Assembly (NCBI RefSeq): GCF_034555935.1
Contig: NZ_JAYDCJ010000003.1
Location: 992,001 to 1,056,000 of the forward strand
DNA length: 64,000 nt
From: Marinobacter qingdaonensis
Lineage (GTDB): Bacteria > Pseudomonadota > Gammaproteobacteria > Pseudomonadales > Oleiphilaceae
Direction of reading: 5' to 3'
Shown: piece after piece, positions 47,269 through 56,385 of the stretch
Layout: the number at the start of each line of letters is the position of its first letter
Position numbering within the stretch: the first letter of the stretch is position 1
Notes under the pieces: model-generated
Told to the model about the DNA's origin: nothing
The model's database searches: none
What the model saw: the letters and a program-made list of their open reading frames with translations, nothing else
Position numbers and translations under genes: made by a program

Positions 47269-47290
47269 CGTGCGCCCGTCTGGGCGCACG
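47269..47290 (-). terminator. Hairpin after speD
   Basis: CGTGCGCCC and GGGCGCACG form a perfect 9-bp stem with a 4-nt loop, about 20 nt past the speD stop. A second overlapping stem (ACGGCC/GGCCGT) lies just before it. T-rich sequence (ATTTTC) follows only 14 nt later, so efficiency as an intrinsic terminator is uncertain. Confidence 0.5.
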
Positions 47291-47310
47291 GCCGTGGCCG
47301 TCGGCGCGGC

Positions 47311-48105
47311 TTATTCGACGTTGCGGGAGTAGAAGATTTCCAGCATTTCCCGACGCAGGCGGTCCTCGATGGACTGGGCCTCGGCCGGATCCAGGTCACT
47401 GGCATTGACCCCGAACACGTAATTGTCGAGATCGAAGTTCTTCAACATCATCTTGGTGTGGAACAGGTTTTCTTGGTACACGTTGACGTCGATCATCTGG
47501 TAGGCGGCCTGGGTGTCCTCGGTCAGGTAGTTCTGGATCGAGTTGATGTCGTGGTCGATGTAGTGCTTGGTGCCATCGACGTCGCGGGTGAAGCCGCGCA
47601 CCCGGTAGTCCACCGTGACCACGTCGGAGTCGAAGCTGTGGATCAGGTAGTTCAGCACCTTGAGTGGTGAAATCAACCCGCAAGTGGACACGTCGATGTC
47701 GGCCCGGAAGGTGCTGACGCCGTCGTGGGGATGGCTTTCCGGGTAGGTGTGCACGGTCACGTGACTCTTGTCCAGGTGCGCCACGATGGTGTCTGGCATG
47801 GGGCCCGGTGACTCCTCGTTGTCCGGTTCTTCGCCATTGGTCAGCTCGTGCTCGGCGATCAGCATGGTCACCGAAGCGCCGTGGGGCTCGTAGTCCTGGC
47901 GCGCGATGTTGAGCACGTTGGCACCAATGATCTTGACCACGTCGGTCAGGATCTGGGTCAGGCGCTCGGCGTTGTACATCTCATCGATGTAATCGATGTA
48001 CGCGGAGCGTTGCTCCTCGGTCTGCGCATAACAGATGTCGTAGATGTTGAAGCTCAGGGATTTGGTCAGGTTGTTGAAACCATGCAGCTGGAGTTTGGTT
48101 TCCAC
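47311..48105 (-). CDS. speD: S-adenosylmethionine decarboxylase proenzyme
   Basis: A 264-residue proenzyme, the same length as E. coli SpeD. It self-cleaves at [15 protein letters not shown] (Lys113-Ser114), turning Ser114 into the pyruvoyl group that decarboxylates SAM to the aminopropyl donor for spermidine. The [19 protein letters not shown] and [14 protein letters not shown] segments are diagnostic of the proteobacterial class. It lies downstream of the OsmC gene near crp, as I recall from Pseudomonas. No speE is present here. Confidence 0.96.
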   Translation of the reverse strand: METKLQLHGFNNLTKSLSFNIYDICYAQTEEQRSAYIDYIDEMYNAERLTQILTDVVKIIGANVLNIARQDYEPHGASVTMLIAEHELTNGEEPDNEESPGPMPDTIVAHLDKSHVTVHTYPESHPHDGVSTFRADIDVSTCGLISPLKVLNYLIHSFDSDVVTVDYRVRGFTRDVDGTKHYIDHDINSIQNYLTEDTQAAYQMIDVNVYQENLFHTKMMLKNFDLDNYVFGVNASDLDPAEAQSIEDRLRREMLEIFYSRNVE

Positions 48106-48275
48106 GCTCAGCCCCTCCGATGTGTGGAGATGAATGACTGCAGCATCGCCTTATGCGTGCTGCCGAGGCCGCCACCGACTACTGACCGGGTTGTTCACCT
48201 TTTGCGCAGACCGGCGGAGAGGGTGCGTATTATGCACACCGCAAATGACCTTGAATAGTCGTGGTTTGCACGGGT

Positions 48276-48698
48276 TTAGCCGGCGTTCCGGATTTCATGG
48301 CTGTGGCTGATTTCGACGCCGGCTTTTTCCAGCATGATCGAGGCCGAGCAGTACTTCTCCGCCGACAGGCTGACCGCCCGTTTGACCTGATTTTCCTTGA
48401 GGTTGTGCCCGGTCACCACAAAGTGCAGGTGGATCTTGGTGAACACCGCCGGCACCGCGTCGGCACGCTCCGCCTCGAGTTCCGTATGGCAGGCGGTGAC
48501 GTCCTGACGGCTTTTCTTGAGGATGCTCATGACATCAAAGGCCGAACAGCCGCCCAGGCCCATCAGCAGCATTTCCATCGGGCGTGGGCCCAGGTTCTCG
48601 CCGCCGTGGTCGGGTGGGCCGTCCAGTTGCACGCTGTGGCCGCTGCCACTGGTGGCCTTGAAGCTGGCATTGCCGGTCCAGTCAACGGTTGCTTTCAT
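48276..48698 (-). CDS. OsmC-family protein, YhfA type
   Basis: A 140-residue OsmC-fold protein. Two cysteines characteristic of the family are in MGLGGCSAFDVMSIL and AEKYCSASIML; these form the peroxidatic pair in true OsmC/Ohr enzymes. The subgroup resembles E. coli YhfA, which is also divergent from crp, and this conserved neighbourhood supports the assignment. Its substrate is unknown. The ATG giving MKATVDWTGN was chosen over an upstream in-frame extension. Confidence 0.85.
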   Translation of the reverse strand: MKATVDWTGNASFKATSGSGHSVQLDGPPDHGGENLGPRPMEMLLMGLGGCSAFDVMSILKKSRQDVTACHTELEAERADAVPAVFTKIHLHFVVTGHNLKENQVKRAVSLSAEKYCSASIMLEKAGVEISHSHEIRNAG

Positions 48699-48812
48699 GG
48701 CGGATGGTCTCCGAATCAGAGGGTTCGGCACCGGGCTGGCCGGCACCTTGATAAAGACAGTGTGCCGGATGCTAGCACAGTCGCCGGCGGGCGGCAGCCA
48801 ACCGCGTCGTCG

Positions 48813-48822
48813 ATGACGTCAT
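48813..48822. promoter_or_regulatory. Palindrome in the osmC/crp divergent region
   Basis: ATGACGTCAT is a perfect 10-bp palindrome between the divergent OsmC and crp genes, 28 bp upstream of the crp promoter. It does not resemble the CRP consensus (TGTGA, 6 nt, TCACA). It could be a regulator site or chance. Confidence 0.25.
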
Positions 48823-48840
48823 ACTGTGGCTGGTTTCCGG

Positions 48841-48869
48841 TTGCCGAAGTCAGGCCTTCTTGTTATAAG
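48841..48869 (+). promoter_or_regulatory. Sigma-70 promoter of crp/vfr
   Basis: TTGCCG, a 17-nt spacer, and TATAAG. Transcription would start near 48877, leaving a leader of about 92 nt with GGAGG at 48951-48955 before the coding region. Confidence 0.65.
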
Positions 48870-48968
48870 TTGCGGTGTTTTTGAATAAAAAAGCACGAAC
48901 CCGCAGGGAAAGCCGGGTGAATAACAACCATTGGGACCCGCCAGTATTGAGGAGGCACGACTCGCATT

Positions 48969-49610
48969 ATGGCCACTATCGTCAAGCCGGTTGAGCAGAA
49001 AACCAAGCACCTCGACTATTTCCTGTCGCAGTGTCATCGCCGCCGTTACCCCGCCAAGAGTACGATCATCTACGCCGGTGACAAAAGCGACTCGCTGTTT
49101 TACATCGTCAAGGGCTCCGTCACCGTCATCATCGAAGACGACGATGGCCGGGAGATGATCATGGCCTACCTGAACGCCGGCGATTTCTTCGGCGAGATGG
49201 GCCTGTTCGACAACATGGATTCCCGCAGCGCCTGGGTCAAGGCCAAGACCGAATGCGAGGTCGCCGAGATCTCCTACACCAAGTTCCGGGAAATTGCCCA
49301 GCAGGACCCTCGGGTGCTGTACTTCATCGGCGAGCAGATGGCCTCGCGCCTGCGTCAGACCACCCGCAAGGTGGGCGATCTGGCGTTCCTGGACGTCACC
49401 GGCCGGGTCGCGCGTACCCTGCTGGACCTGTGCAAGGAGCCGGACGCCATGACCCATCCCGATGGCATGCAGATCAAGATTACCCGCCAGGAAATTGGCC
49501 GGATTGTCGGCTGCTCCCGCGAGATGGTGGGCCGGGTTCTCAAGACCCTGGAGGATCAGGGTCTGGTCATGGTCAAGGGCAAGACCATGGTGGTCTACGG
49601 CACCCGCTGA
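48969..49610 (+). CDS. crp: cAMP-activated global transcriptional regulator CRP/Vfr
   Basis: A 213-residue regulator. The N-terminal cyclic-nucleotide domain includes [21 protein letters not shown] and the phosphate-binding cassette FFGEMGLFD ... [10 protein letters not shown]. The C-terminal helix-turn-helix is [29 protein letters not shown], with the CSREMVGR recognition helix that is identical in style to Vfr and CRP. It should control carbon use and, as Vfr does in Pseudomonas, surface motility or virulence-type traits. It lies between a YhfA-type gene and trp genes as I recall there. Confidence 0.96.
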   Translation: MATIVKPVEQKTKHLDYFLSQCHRRRYPAKSTIIYAGDKSDSLFYIVKGSVTVIIEDDDGREMIMAYLNAGDFFGEMGLFDNMDSRSAWVKAKTECEVAEISYTKFREIAQQDPRVLYFIGEQMASRLRQTTRKVGDLAFLDVTGRVARTLLDLCKEPDAMTHPDGMQIKITRQEIGRIVGCSREMVGRVLKTLEDQGLVMVKGKTMVVYGTR

Positions 49611-50551
49611 TCCCGCACCGGATCGGCCACCGGGCCGGGCGCCGTTGCCGGCTTCCCGGCCGTCGCCCCGGGGACTACCTGGGCGCGGACAAACTCCCGC
49701 ACCGCCGCCGCGATGGCGCCGGCATCCGTCATCGGCGCCCAGTGGGGCGCCGCCAATTCCCGACGCGTCAGCGACTGCACCCACTGCTCCAGCTGTTCGA
49801 ACACCTGGGGTCCCACGTAATGGTCCTGGGTCGGCACCAGCAGCTGGACCGGGCACCGGGCGTGACGCTCGGCCGGTCGTGCCAGCCGGGGCAGGAAGTT
49901 GGCCCGGTACAGTTTGACCCCGAATCGGCCATCGGCCTTCTGGCACTCGGTCCGGCGGGCGTCGGTGACGCCCTCGCGCGCCCTCAGGTAGGCCGGCCAC
50001 AGCCGGTCCAGCCCACCTTGCCAGGCCAGCTCCGGCAGCACCGGCAACTGGAACAGGAAGACGTACCAGGAGCTTTGCAGCTGGCGCAGAACGCGCCCGG
50101 TGCCGCCCCCCCGGAGATCCCGCCATTGGCTTCTCAGCCAGTGCCCGACGTGGTCGAGGCTGGGGCCGGAAATGGAGGTGAACGACAGGATGCGCCGGTT
50201 CAGGGGTTCGGTGGTGACCGACTCCCAGCTCTGGATCGAGCCCCAGTCGTGGGCAAGCAGGTGAAACGGCCGTCCGGGCAGCAACTGATCGACCACCGCC
50301 TGCAGGTCGCCGGCCAGGTAGGGCAGCCGGTAGTCCCGGGTGCGTCGGGGTTTGCTGGACGCGCCGGCGCCGCGCACGTCGTAACGCACCAGCCAGAACT
50401 CGTCGGCCAGCTCGGCCACGACCCGGTCCCAGACCCGGTGGTTGTCCGGGTAGCCATGGACCAGCACCAGCGGTGGCCCCTCGGGGTTACCCTCGGTGAC
50501 GGCGTGCAGATGGACGCCGCCGCTGTCTATTCGATGTGTGGTGCCCGTCAT
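49595..50551 (-). CDS. Alpha/beta hydrolase, epoxide hydrolase-like
   Basis: A 318-residue hydrolase. The oxyanion region [13 protein letters not shown] near the N-terminus and the nucleophile elbow HDWGS (Asp) resemble epoxide hydrolases/haloalkane dehalogenases rather than serine esterases; the likely histidine base is near APHWAPM toward the end. It has no signal peptide and ends with a low-complexity Pro/Ala tail. It overlaps crp convergently by 16 bp. Confidence 0.82.
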   Translation of the reverse strand: MTGTTHRIDSGGVHLHAVTEGNPEGPPLVLVHGYPDNHRVWDRVVAELADEFWLVRYDVRGAGASSKPRRTRDYRLPYLAGDLQAVVDQLLPGRPFHLLAHDWGSIQSWESVTTEPLNRRILSFTSISGPSLDHVGHWLRSQWRDLRGGGTGRVLRQLQSSWYVFLFQLPVLPELAWQGGLDRLWPAYLRAREGVTDARRTECQKADGRFGVKLYRANFLPRLARPAERHARCPVQLLVPTQDHYVGPQVFEQLEQWVQSLTRRELAAPHWAPMTDAGAIAAAVREFVRAQVVPGATAGKPATAPGPVADPVRDQRVP

Positions 50552-50648
50552 CGCGGCTTCCCCGGCGCAGAGTGATTGAATGCCTCAAGGGTAGCGGTCG
50601 GGCGTGGCCGAAGCCGGAGCCAAATGGGCCAGATTCCGGTCCGGAAGG

Positions 50649-51572
50649 TCAGGCCGGAGCGGCGTCTGCGTGAGCGGGCTGGCACAGGGCGGCCACGTGC
50701 GCCCAGACTTCGTCGGCGTTGGTCTCGTTCAGCATCTCATGCCGGCCGCCAGCAAACAGCCGGAGCGTGACCCGTTGCACCCCGGCCTCGCGGATGGCCC
50801 GGAAGTGCCGGGTCAGGCCCTGGCCCATTTCCCCGACCGGATCCTCGCTGCCGCCAAACAGGTGCACCGGCAGGTCCTTGCGCCAGCGGCGCGGGTCGAT
50901 GGCCAGCATACCGCCCAGGAAGTCGTACCAGAGCCCGACGCTGCAGTCGAAACCGCAGGCCGGATCAGCGCGGTAGGCATCGACCTGGCGCGGGTCCCGG
51001 CTCAGCCAGTCGCAGTCGGTCCGGGTCGGCTGGAAGCGCCGGTTGAACTGGCCGAAGGTCAGCCGGGTGATCAGGGCACTGCGATGGCGCCGGCCCCGTA
51101 GGCCACGAATGGCGCCAACCAGGCATCGGGAGACCAGCAACTGGGGCCGATGGATCCGGTTGCTGGCGCTCAGGATCAGGGCGTCGATCGCGCCGGGGTG
51201 CTGCTGCGCCAGGCTCTGGGCAATGAACGACCCCATGCTGTGGCCGAGCAGGGTCAGCGGCAGGTCGGGGAAGGTGGTGCGGGCCTGGCTTATCACCCGG
51301 TACAGGTCGTCGGTGACCTTGGCCCAGCCGTCGTTGTCGCTGTAGTGACCGAGCTTTTCGGTCGGGCCCTGATCGCCGTGGCCCCGGTGGTGGTAGGTGA
51401 CGACGGCAATGCCCTGGGTCCCGAGCCAGCGCGCAAAATCGATGTACCGGCCGGCGTGTTCGGCCATGCCGTGGGCGATGACCAGTACCGAGGCCGGGGC
51501 GGCGGGCTGGAACAGGGTGCCGGTGATGGTGTGATCGTCACGGCTGGTCAGTGTGAACGGGTGTGCGTGCAT
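50649..51572 (-). CDS. Alpha/beta hydrolase, monoacylglycerol-lipase-like
   Basis: A 307-residue serine hydrolase of the lysophospholipase/monoacylglycerol lipase type: oxyanion region AHGMAEHAGRY, nucleophile elbow LLGHSMGSF (Ser), an acid in FGGSEDPVGE, and His in GGRHEMLNE. It could release fatty acids from glycerides or wax-type esters in the cytoplasm. The start codon overlaps the upstream membrane hydroxylase gene by 35 bp, indicating one transcript and coupled translation. Confidence 0.85.
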   Translation of the reverse strand: MHAHPFTLTSRDDHTITGTLFQPAAPASVLVIAHGMAEHAGRYIDFARWLGTQGIAVVTYHHRGHGDQGPTEKLGHYSDNDGWAKVTDDLYRVISQARTTFPDLPLTLLGHSMGSFIAQSLAQQHPGAIDALILSASNRIHRPQLLVSRCLVGAIRGLRGRRHRSALITRLTFGQFNRRFQPTRTDCDWLSRDPRQVDAYRADPACGFDCSVGLWYDFLGGMLAIDPRRWRKDLPVHLFGGSEDPVGEMGQGLTRHFRAIREAGVQRVTLRLFAGGRHEMLNETNADEVWAHVAALCQPAHADAAPA

Positions 51573-52512
51573 GGGGGTTCCCTGAGTCGTCCGGGGCCGG
51601 TCGTTCCCATTCCGGCGGTTGCCATAGGTGGTTGAGTCGAGACCATAATCTGCCCGGGCGGGCCATGTCGCGGAACAGGTCGACGTATTCGTGGGTCCAG
51701 AGCACGAACAGATTGTTCGAGGGCACCGGCCGGGTAATGCCGTACTCGGGCGGCTCGGTGGCGGCCTCGTCGACAAAGGAGCCGAACAGCCGGTCCCAGA
51801 CAATCAGGGTGCCGCCGTAGTTGCGGTCGATGTAGCCGGGGTTGCGACCGTGGTGCACGCGGTGGTGGCTGGGGGTGTTGAACAGCCATTCGATCCAGGC
51901 CGGTAGCCGGCCCACCAGGGTGGTGTGGATGAAGAACTGGTACACCAGCGACAGGGCGTAGGCGATGCCAATCCACACCGGGTTCAGCCCCAGCAGCGCC
52001 AGGGGCAGGTAGAACACCCAGTTGCCATTGAAGATGTTGGTGGCGTTCTGGCGCATGGCGGTGGAGAAATTCATCCGTTCCGAGGAATGGTGCACCACGT
52101 GGGCGGCCCAGAACCAGCGGATGCGGTGGCTGGCCCGGTGCATCCAGTAAAAACAGAAGTCCACGCCAAGAAAGGTGAGCGCGCCGGTGAACCAGGTCAG
52201 CTCCAGGTCCAGGAGCCGGTAGTGGTAGCACAGGGCATAGACCGGAAAGGCGATGATGCCGGCGAACAGCAACTCGGTGAGCTGGTAGCCCGCCCCCAGG
52301 GCAAAATTGCGCACCGCCTCGCGGGTGTCCATCAGCGCCGGGTTGTGCCGGATGCGCAGGTATTCCCAGAGTGCCACGGCAATGAACACCGGGGTCGCGA
52401 TCACAAAGATCAACTGCCGTTCATCCAGCGCCAGCCAGGGCGCAAGCGCGTCCCACGCGGGTCGGAGCCCACTGCGATCGAGCACCGCCAGCAGCATGTC
52501 GGTCAGGGTCAT
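51538..52512 (-). CDS. Sterol desaturase/fatty acid hydroxylase superfamily protein
   Basis: A 324-residue membrane di-iron oxygenase. Four or more helices surround the histidine motifs HRASH, HVVHHS and HRVHHGR that ligate the two irons. The WFWAAHVVHHSSERMNFSTAMRQN segment is typical of bacterial members annotated as sterol desaturase; actual substrates include lipids and carotenoids. Translational coupling with a lipase-like gene downstream suggests lipid modification or turnover. Confidence 0.88.
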   Translation of the reverse strand: MTLTDMLLAVLDRSGLRPAWDALAPWLALDERQLIFVIATPVFIAVALWEYLRIRHNPALMDTREAVRNFALGAGYQLTELLFAGIIAFPVYALCYHYRLLDLELTWFTGALTFLGVDFCFYWMHRASHRIRWFWAAHVVHHSSERMNFSTAMRQNATNIFNGNWVFYLPLALLGLNPVWIGIAYALSLVYQFFIHTTLVGRLPAWIEWLFNTPSHHRVHHGRNPGYIDRNYGGTLIVWDRLFGSFVDEAATEPPEYGITRPVPSNNLFVLWTHEYVDLFRDMARPGRLWSRLNHLWQPPEWERPAPDDSGNPHARTPVHTDQP

Positions 52513-52629
52513 GGCAAACCTGTCGGGTTGTTGTTATTCAGGTGCCAGTCTGGCACGGCCTGGCCCGGGAGCCAGTGTCGGTTCCCGCCACCGGCGCTGG
52601 CGATTTGCGACAGCGCCGGGCATCGACGG

Positions 52630-53370
52630 TCAGCGGTGGTCCTGGTACACCTTAGACAGCACCTGCAGTTGCGGCTGCCACTGCTCCAGCCAGGCCTTGA
52701 TGTCGGCGGGGATCTTGTTGGCCTTGGGCCAGGGCACCGGGTAGGCCGCCGGCTGGAACATGGGTGCGAACATGGCGGCGGCGGTGAGATCGGCGCGGGT
52801 GAAGCTGTCACCAACCAGGAACGAGTGCTGGCGGTAGCGCTCGGCCAGATCGGTCAGCAGCTGCTCCATGACCAGGCGCGATTTCTCCGAGGTTTTCTCA
52901 TTGATCTTCATCCACTGGCGCATGGTCTCCTCGACGCGACTGAACACCAGGCTGAGCAGGTAGCGGTTGTAGAACGGGGTGCCCGCGGTCAGCATCGGGA
53001 TCACCACTTTCGGCCGCTTCAGGAAATGATGGTAGGCGTAGCACCGCACCGCCGGACCGGCCTCGTCGTCGAGTCGGCGTTCCCAGGCCAGGGCCTGGTC
53101 CCGCAGATCCGGGTCGGACGGGGTCAGCGGGCGCTCCGGGAAGGTCTGGTCCAGGTAATCGAGAATCTGGGCCGAGCCCTGGACGCAGTGGCCGTCGTGA
53201 TCGAGCACCGGAACTGAGGTATCCTTGCCGCCGGTGAGCTGCCGGACGGTCTTGATGTGCTGGCCGGGCAGCAGGGTCACGGTCTGGTAATTCAGGCCCT
53301 TGTAATCCAATGCCCAGCGAACCTTTTCACAGTAGTGGGAAATGGCGAACTGATAGAGTTTGAGTGCCAT
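52630..53370 (-). CDS. Glutathione S-transferase family protein
   Basis: A 246-residue protein with a thioredoxin-like N-terminal domain (LYQFAISHYCEKVRWALDYK, DTSVPVLDHDG with cis-Pro and the SNAIL-type loop) and a helical C-terminal domain (HSFLVGDSFTRADLTAAAMFAPM). The Ser/Cys (SHYCEK) region suggests a Cys/Ser-type or omega/beta-like enzyme. The role is likely conjugation or thiol reduction; the substrate is unknown. Confidence 0.82.
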   Translation of the reverse strand: MALKLYQFAISHYCEKVRWALDYKGLNYQTVTLLPGQHIKTVRQLTGGKDTSVPVLDHDGHCVQGSAQILDYLDQTFPERPLTPSDPDLRDQALAWERRLDDEAGPAVRCYAYHHFLKRPKVVIPMLTAGTPFYNRYLLSLVFSRVEETMRQWMKINEKTSEKSRLVMEQLLTDLAERYRQHSFLVGDSFTRADLTAAAMFAPMFQPAAYPVPWPKANKIPADIKAWLEQWQPQLQVLSKVYQDHR

Positions 53371-53452
53371 GAACGGTCTCCTTGGTGTCAGGCCCTTAGC
53401 ATAAAGGTGCGACGGCGGGATAAGAAGGAATCATTTAGCAAGGATGTTGACT

Positions 53453-54436
53453 ATGTTTGCACCCCCAAAAACGGGGCTGGCGGTGGTCGCCGTCGCCAGT
53501 CTCCTGATGACGGCCTGCGCCGTCTCACCCTCCTCGGAATCCACTGAGCCGGTGGTCGAGACCTACGCCTGCGGGCAGCTCGACCTGACGGTGATGATGG
53601 ATCCGGCCCATCCGCTGATCAACCTGCAATACCTCGACAAGGGTCTGCTCCTGAAGCCGGCCGACACCGGGGCCGCCGGTGTGTACCTGGCGCCCGGCGA
53701 TCCCAGCACCCGCCTGGTGCGCGAGGAGGGGCGGACCCGGTTGACCATCCGCGGCCAGGAGTATCCGGAGTGCCTGCCACCCGGGGCGCTGGCGCTGCCG
53801 TTCACGGCCCAGGGCAGCACGCCTGCCTGGCAAGCGCGCATGCAGGACGACACCCTGGTGCTGCATCCGCCCTATGAGACAGATCAGACCCTGCAGCTGC
53901 CGGTGGCGCTTGCCCACGCCGACCGTCATGGTCGCGAGTTCGTGGCCCAGGCCGATGGCGTGCGGGCCCGACTGACGGTGGCCGGCCAGCTGTGCCAGGA
54001 TCCGGTCACCGGTGGCCAGTTTCCGAACCAGGTCCGGCTGACGGTCAATGGGGAAGGCTACGATGGCTGTGGCGGCGACCCCCAGCGCCTGTTCCGGGGC
54101 ACCGAGTGGGTGGTCGAGGATCTGGCCGGCGCCGGCATCATCGACCGTTCCCGCCTGACCCTCCAGTTTCTGGCCGACGACCGGATTGCCGGTCGGGCCT
54201 CGTGCAACCGCTATCAGGGGCAGTACCAGCTCAGTGACAGCGGTGCCCTGACAGTCAGTGGCCTGGGCAGCACCCGCATGGCCTGCGCGCCGGCGCTGAT
54301 GCAACAGGAGGCCCGCTTCCTCGAGTTGCTGGGCCAGGTAACCCGGGCCCGCATTGGTCAGGACGGTTCGCTGCGGCTGTCAACCGACACCGGCGCTACC
54401 ATGACCGCGTTTCAGTCCGACCACGACATGCCGTAA
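53453..54436 (+). CDS. Lipoprotein with MliC-like and META (HslJ) domains
   Basis: A 327-residue lipoprotein. Lipobox LLMTAC with Cys near residue 22. The middle region has a YACGQLDLTV segment and further cysteines (YPECLPP, GQLCQDP, GYDGCGGDPQRLF), which resembles a lysozyme-inhibitor (MliC)-like fold. The C-terminal ~110 residues (EWVVEDLAG, GRASCNRYQGQYQLS, STRMACAP) are a clear META/HslJ domain. The start is the ATG at 53453 with AAGG 9 nt upstream; an ATG 9 bp earlier is possible. It overlaps the next gene convergently by 25 bp. Confidence 0.8.
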   Translation: MFAPPKTGLAVVAVASLLMTACAVSPSSESTEPVVETYACGQLDLTVMMDPAHPLINLQYLDKGLLLKPADTGAAGVYLAPGDPSTRLVREEGRTRLTIRGQEYPECLPPGALALPFTAQGSTPAWQARMQDDTLVLHPPYETDQTLQLPVALAHADRHGREFVAQADGVRARLTVAGQLCQDPVTGGQFPNQVRLTVNGEGYDGCGGDPQRLFRGTEWVVEDLAGAGIIDRSRLTLQFLADDRIAGRASCNRYQGQYQLSDSGALTVSGLGSTRMACAPALMQQEARFLELLGQVTRARIGQDGSLRLSTDTGATMTAFQSDHDMP

Positions 54437-55248
54437 CGGTCCAGAATGGCCGCCAGGCGACCGGAGCGGCGCAGTTTGCGGATACCTTCCGACAGCAGCG
54501 CAGCCAGATCGTCAGAGTGGGGGTTGGCGGGAGAAAAGGCGACGTACACCGGCAACCGCTCGAGTTGGCCGACCTGGCGCAGGGCTTCCTGCTTGTCCAA
54601 CTGGTCGAGGGTCCAGCGCATGACCTCGAGGTCTTCCGCCAGGACGTCCGAGCGGCGCTGTTCCAGCAGTTCGATGGCCCGGTCCAGGGGCGACGGGCCC
54701 GACAGGATCCAGACCCGGCCCGGGTCGTCCTGGTGGTCGTCGATGTAGGCGTCCAGTTCCGGTGAGTAGGAGTAGCCGTTGATGGCGACCAGCTTGTGCT
54801 CATCCAGCGAGGCTATGCCGCGGTAGCGCCAGTCGCTGTCGGCGTGGCTGAACAGCCCGATCCGGGCATGGCCGATGGCTTCGTCCGGGAAGACAAAATC
54901 CGGGGCGTCGCCGGTGAAGGCCCCGACCACGGCGTCAATCTGGCCGGCGTCGGCCTGCTGCAGGGCCCGGGCCCAGCTCATGTTGGTGTATTCCACCTCC
55001 AGCTGTGCCAGCGCAAAGGCTTCACGGGCAATCTCCACCATGTAGCCCTGGCGGTCCGAATTCGCGTCGCAGTTGTGGGGGCACCAGGGATCCGCGGCGA
55101 GGGTCACGACCCGGCGTTGACCGGGCGCTGGACCGGCGGCCAGCACCGCAGGCTCGGCCACAGTGGTCGAGGTGGTGGGCGTGGTGTCGTCCGGCGGCGA
55201 ACAGGCCGCCAGCGCGACCAGGCCGGCCAGGAGCAGGGGTCTCAGCAT
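54412..55248 (-). CDS. Lipoprotein solute-binding protein (SBP_bac_3-like)
   Basis: A 278-residue lipoprotein. Signal LLLAGLVALAAC (Cys16) and a Thr-rich linker, then a type 3 periplasmic binding fold (VVTLAADPWCPHNCDANSDRQGYMVEI, then VEYTNMSWARALQQADAGQIDAVVG). It lacks an adjacent permease. This orphan arrangement resembles extracytoplasmic sensing or scaffold proteins and amino-acid-binding proteins in Pseudomonas-type genomes. Ligand unknown. Confidence 0.82.
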   Translation of the reverse strand: MLRPLLLAGLVALAACSPPDDTTPTTSTTVAEPAVLAAGPAPGQRRVVTLAADPWCPHNCDANSDRQGYMVEIAREAFALAQLEVEYTNMSWARALQQADAGQIDAVVGAFTGDAPDFVFPDEAIGHARIGLFSHADSDWRYRGIASLDEHKLVAINGYSYSPELDAYIDDHQDDPGRVWILSGPSPLDRAIELLEQRRSDVLAEDLEVMRWTLDQLDKQEALRQVGQLERLPVYVAFSPANPHSDDLAALLSEGIRKLRRSGRLAAILDRYGMSWSD

Positions 55249-55325
55249 GATGATTCGGCCAGGGGCCGTCAGGGCAAATGAGCCTGAATCATACTCCTTG
55301 TGCCGGACGTTGTAACCCGAGGCCC

Positions 55326-56375
55326 CTAACTGGACCGTTCGCCGGACGCTTCGGTGGGCACCAGGGCCTGGGCCAGATCCTTCATCGCCAGCACGCCCAC
55401 CTGCTCGCCGTCCCGGACCACCCGGAAGGTCAGGCTGGTGTCGCCCTCGGACCGGGACAACACCGTCTCCAGATTGTCCTTGTCGGAAATGTCGCCGGCG
55501 TACTCGATGTCGTCACCCTCGGGCTGGGTCATGATCGAGCGGACACGCAGCACCCGGGCCCGGTTGATGTCGGCGATGAAGTCGATGATGTAGGGATCGT
55601 TCGGGTGCAGCAGGATGTCCTGGGGGTCGCCCTGTTGCACCACCTCGCCGTCTTTCAGGATGACCAGGTGATCGGCCAGTTTCAGCGCCTCGTCCAGGTC
55701 GTGGGTGATGAACACGATGGTCTTGTGCAGTTCCTCCTGCAGCTCCAGCAGCAGGTCCTGCATGTCCGAGCGGATCAGCGGGTCCAGGGCCGAGAAGGCC
55801 TCGTCCATCAGCATCACCGGGGCGTTGGACACCAGCGCCCGGGCAATACCCACCCGCTGCTGCATGCCACCCGACAGCTGGTGCGGGTACTGGTTTTCGT
55901 TGCCTTCCAGGCCCACCCGGGCCAGCCATTTCTTGGCTTCGGCCTCGTAGTCCCGGACCTTCTTGCCGCGCACGTCCATGGCCATGCCGGCGTTCTCCAG
56001 CACGGTCCGGTGCGGCAGCAGGGCAAACTTCTGGAACACCATGGACATGCGCTCGCGCCGCAGTTTGCGCAGGTCCTCCTCGCCGTAGTCGAGCACGTTC
56101 TCGCCGCCGAACCGGATCTCCCCGGCGGTGGGCTCGATCAGACGGTTCAGGTGCCGGATCAGGGTGGATTTGCCGGAGCCGGACAGCCCCATGATCACGG
56201 TGATCTCACCGTCGCGCATGTCGACATTGATGTCCCGCAGACCGAGCACGTGGTTCTGCTTTTCCAGCAGATCGGCCTTGTTCATGCCGCGGCGGACATA
56301 CTCCAGCCCGACGTCGGGGGTCGGGCCGAAGATCTTGTACAGGTTCTTGATCGAAATCTTGATATCTCTTGCCAC
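55326..56375 (-). CDS. proV: Glycine betaine/proline-type ABC transporter ATP-binding protein
   Basis: A 349-residue ABC ATPase of the ProV/OpuA family. Walker A GLSGSGKST, Q-loop VFQKFALLPH, signature LSGGMQQR, Walker B VMLMDEAFSALD and switch His in FITHDLDEA. A C-terminal CBS region (LTFRVVRDGEQVGVLAM) may sense ionic strength. The start is read as GTG at 56375, giving MARDIKISIKNLYKIFG like E. coli ProV, with GAGG 8 nt upstream; an ATG at 56405 is possible but has no ribosome binding site. It is last in a proX-proW-proV operon. Confidence 0.92.
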   Translation of the reverse strand: MARDIKISIKNLYKIFGPTPDVGLEYVRRGMNKADLLEKQNHVLGLRDINVDMRDGEITVIMGLSGSGKSTLIRHLNRLIEPTAGEIRFGGENVLDYGEEDLRKLRRERMSMVFQKFALLPHRTVLENAGMAMDVRGKKVRDYEAEAKKWLARVGLEGNENQYPHQLSGGMQQRVGIARALVSNAPVMLMDEAFSALDPLIRSDMQDLLLELQEELHKTIVFITHDLDEALKLADHLVILKDGEVVQQGDPQDILLHPNDPYIIDFIADINRARVLRVRSIMTQPEGDDIEYAGDISDKDNLETVLSRSEGDTSLTFRVVRDGEQVGVLAMKDLAQALVPTEASGERSS

Positions 56376-56385
56376 GTCTCTGTCC

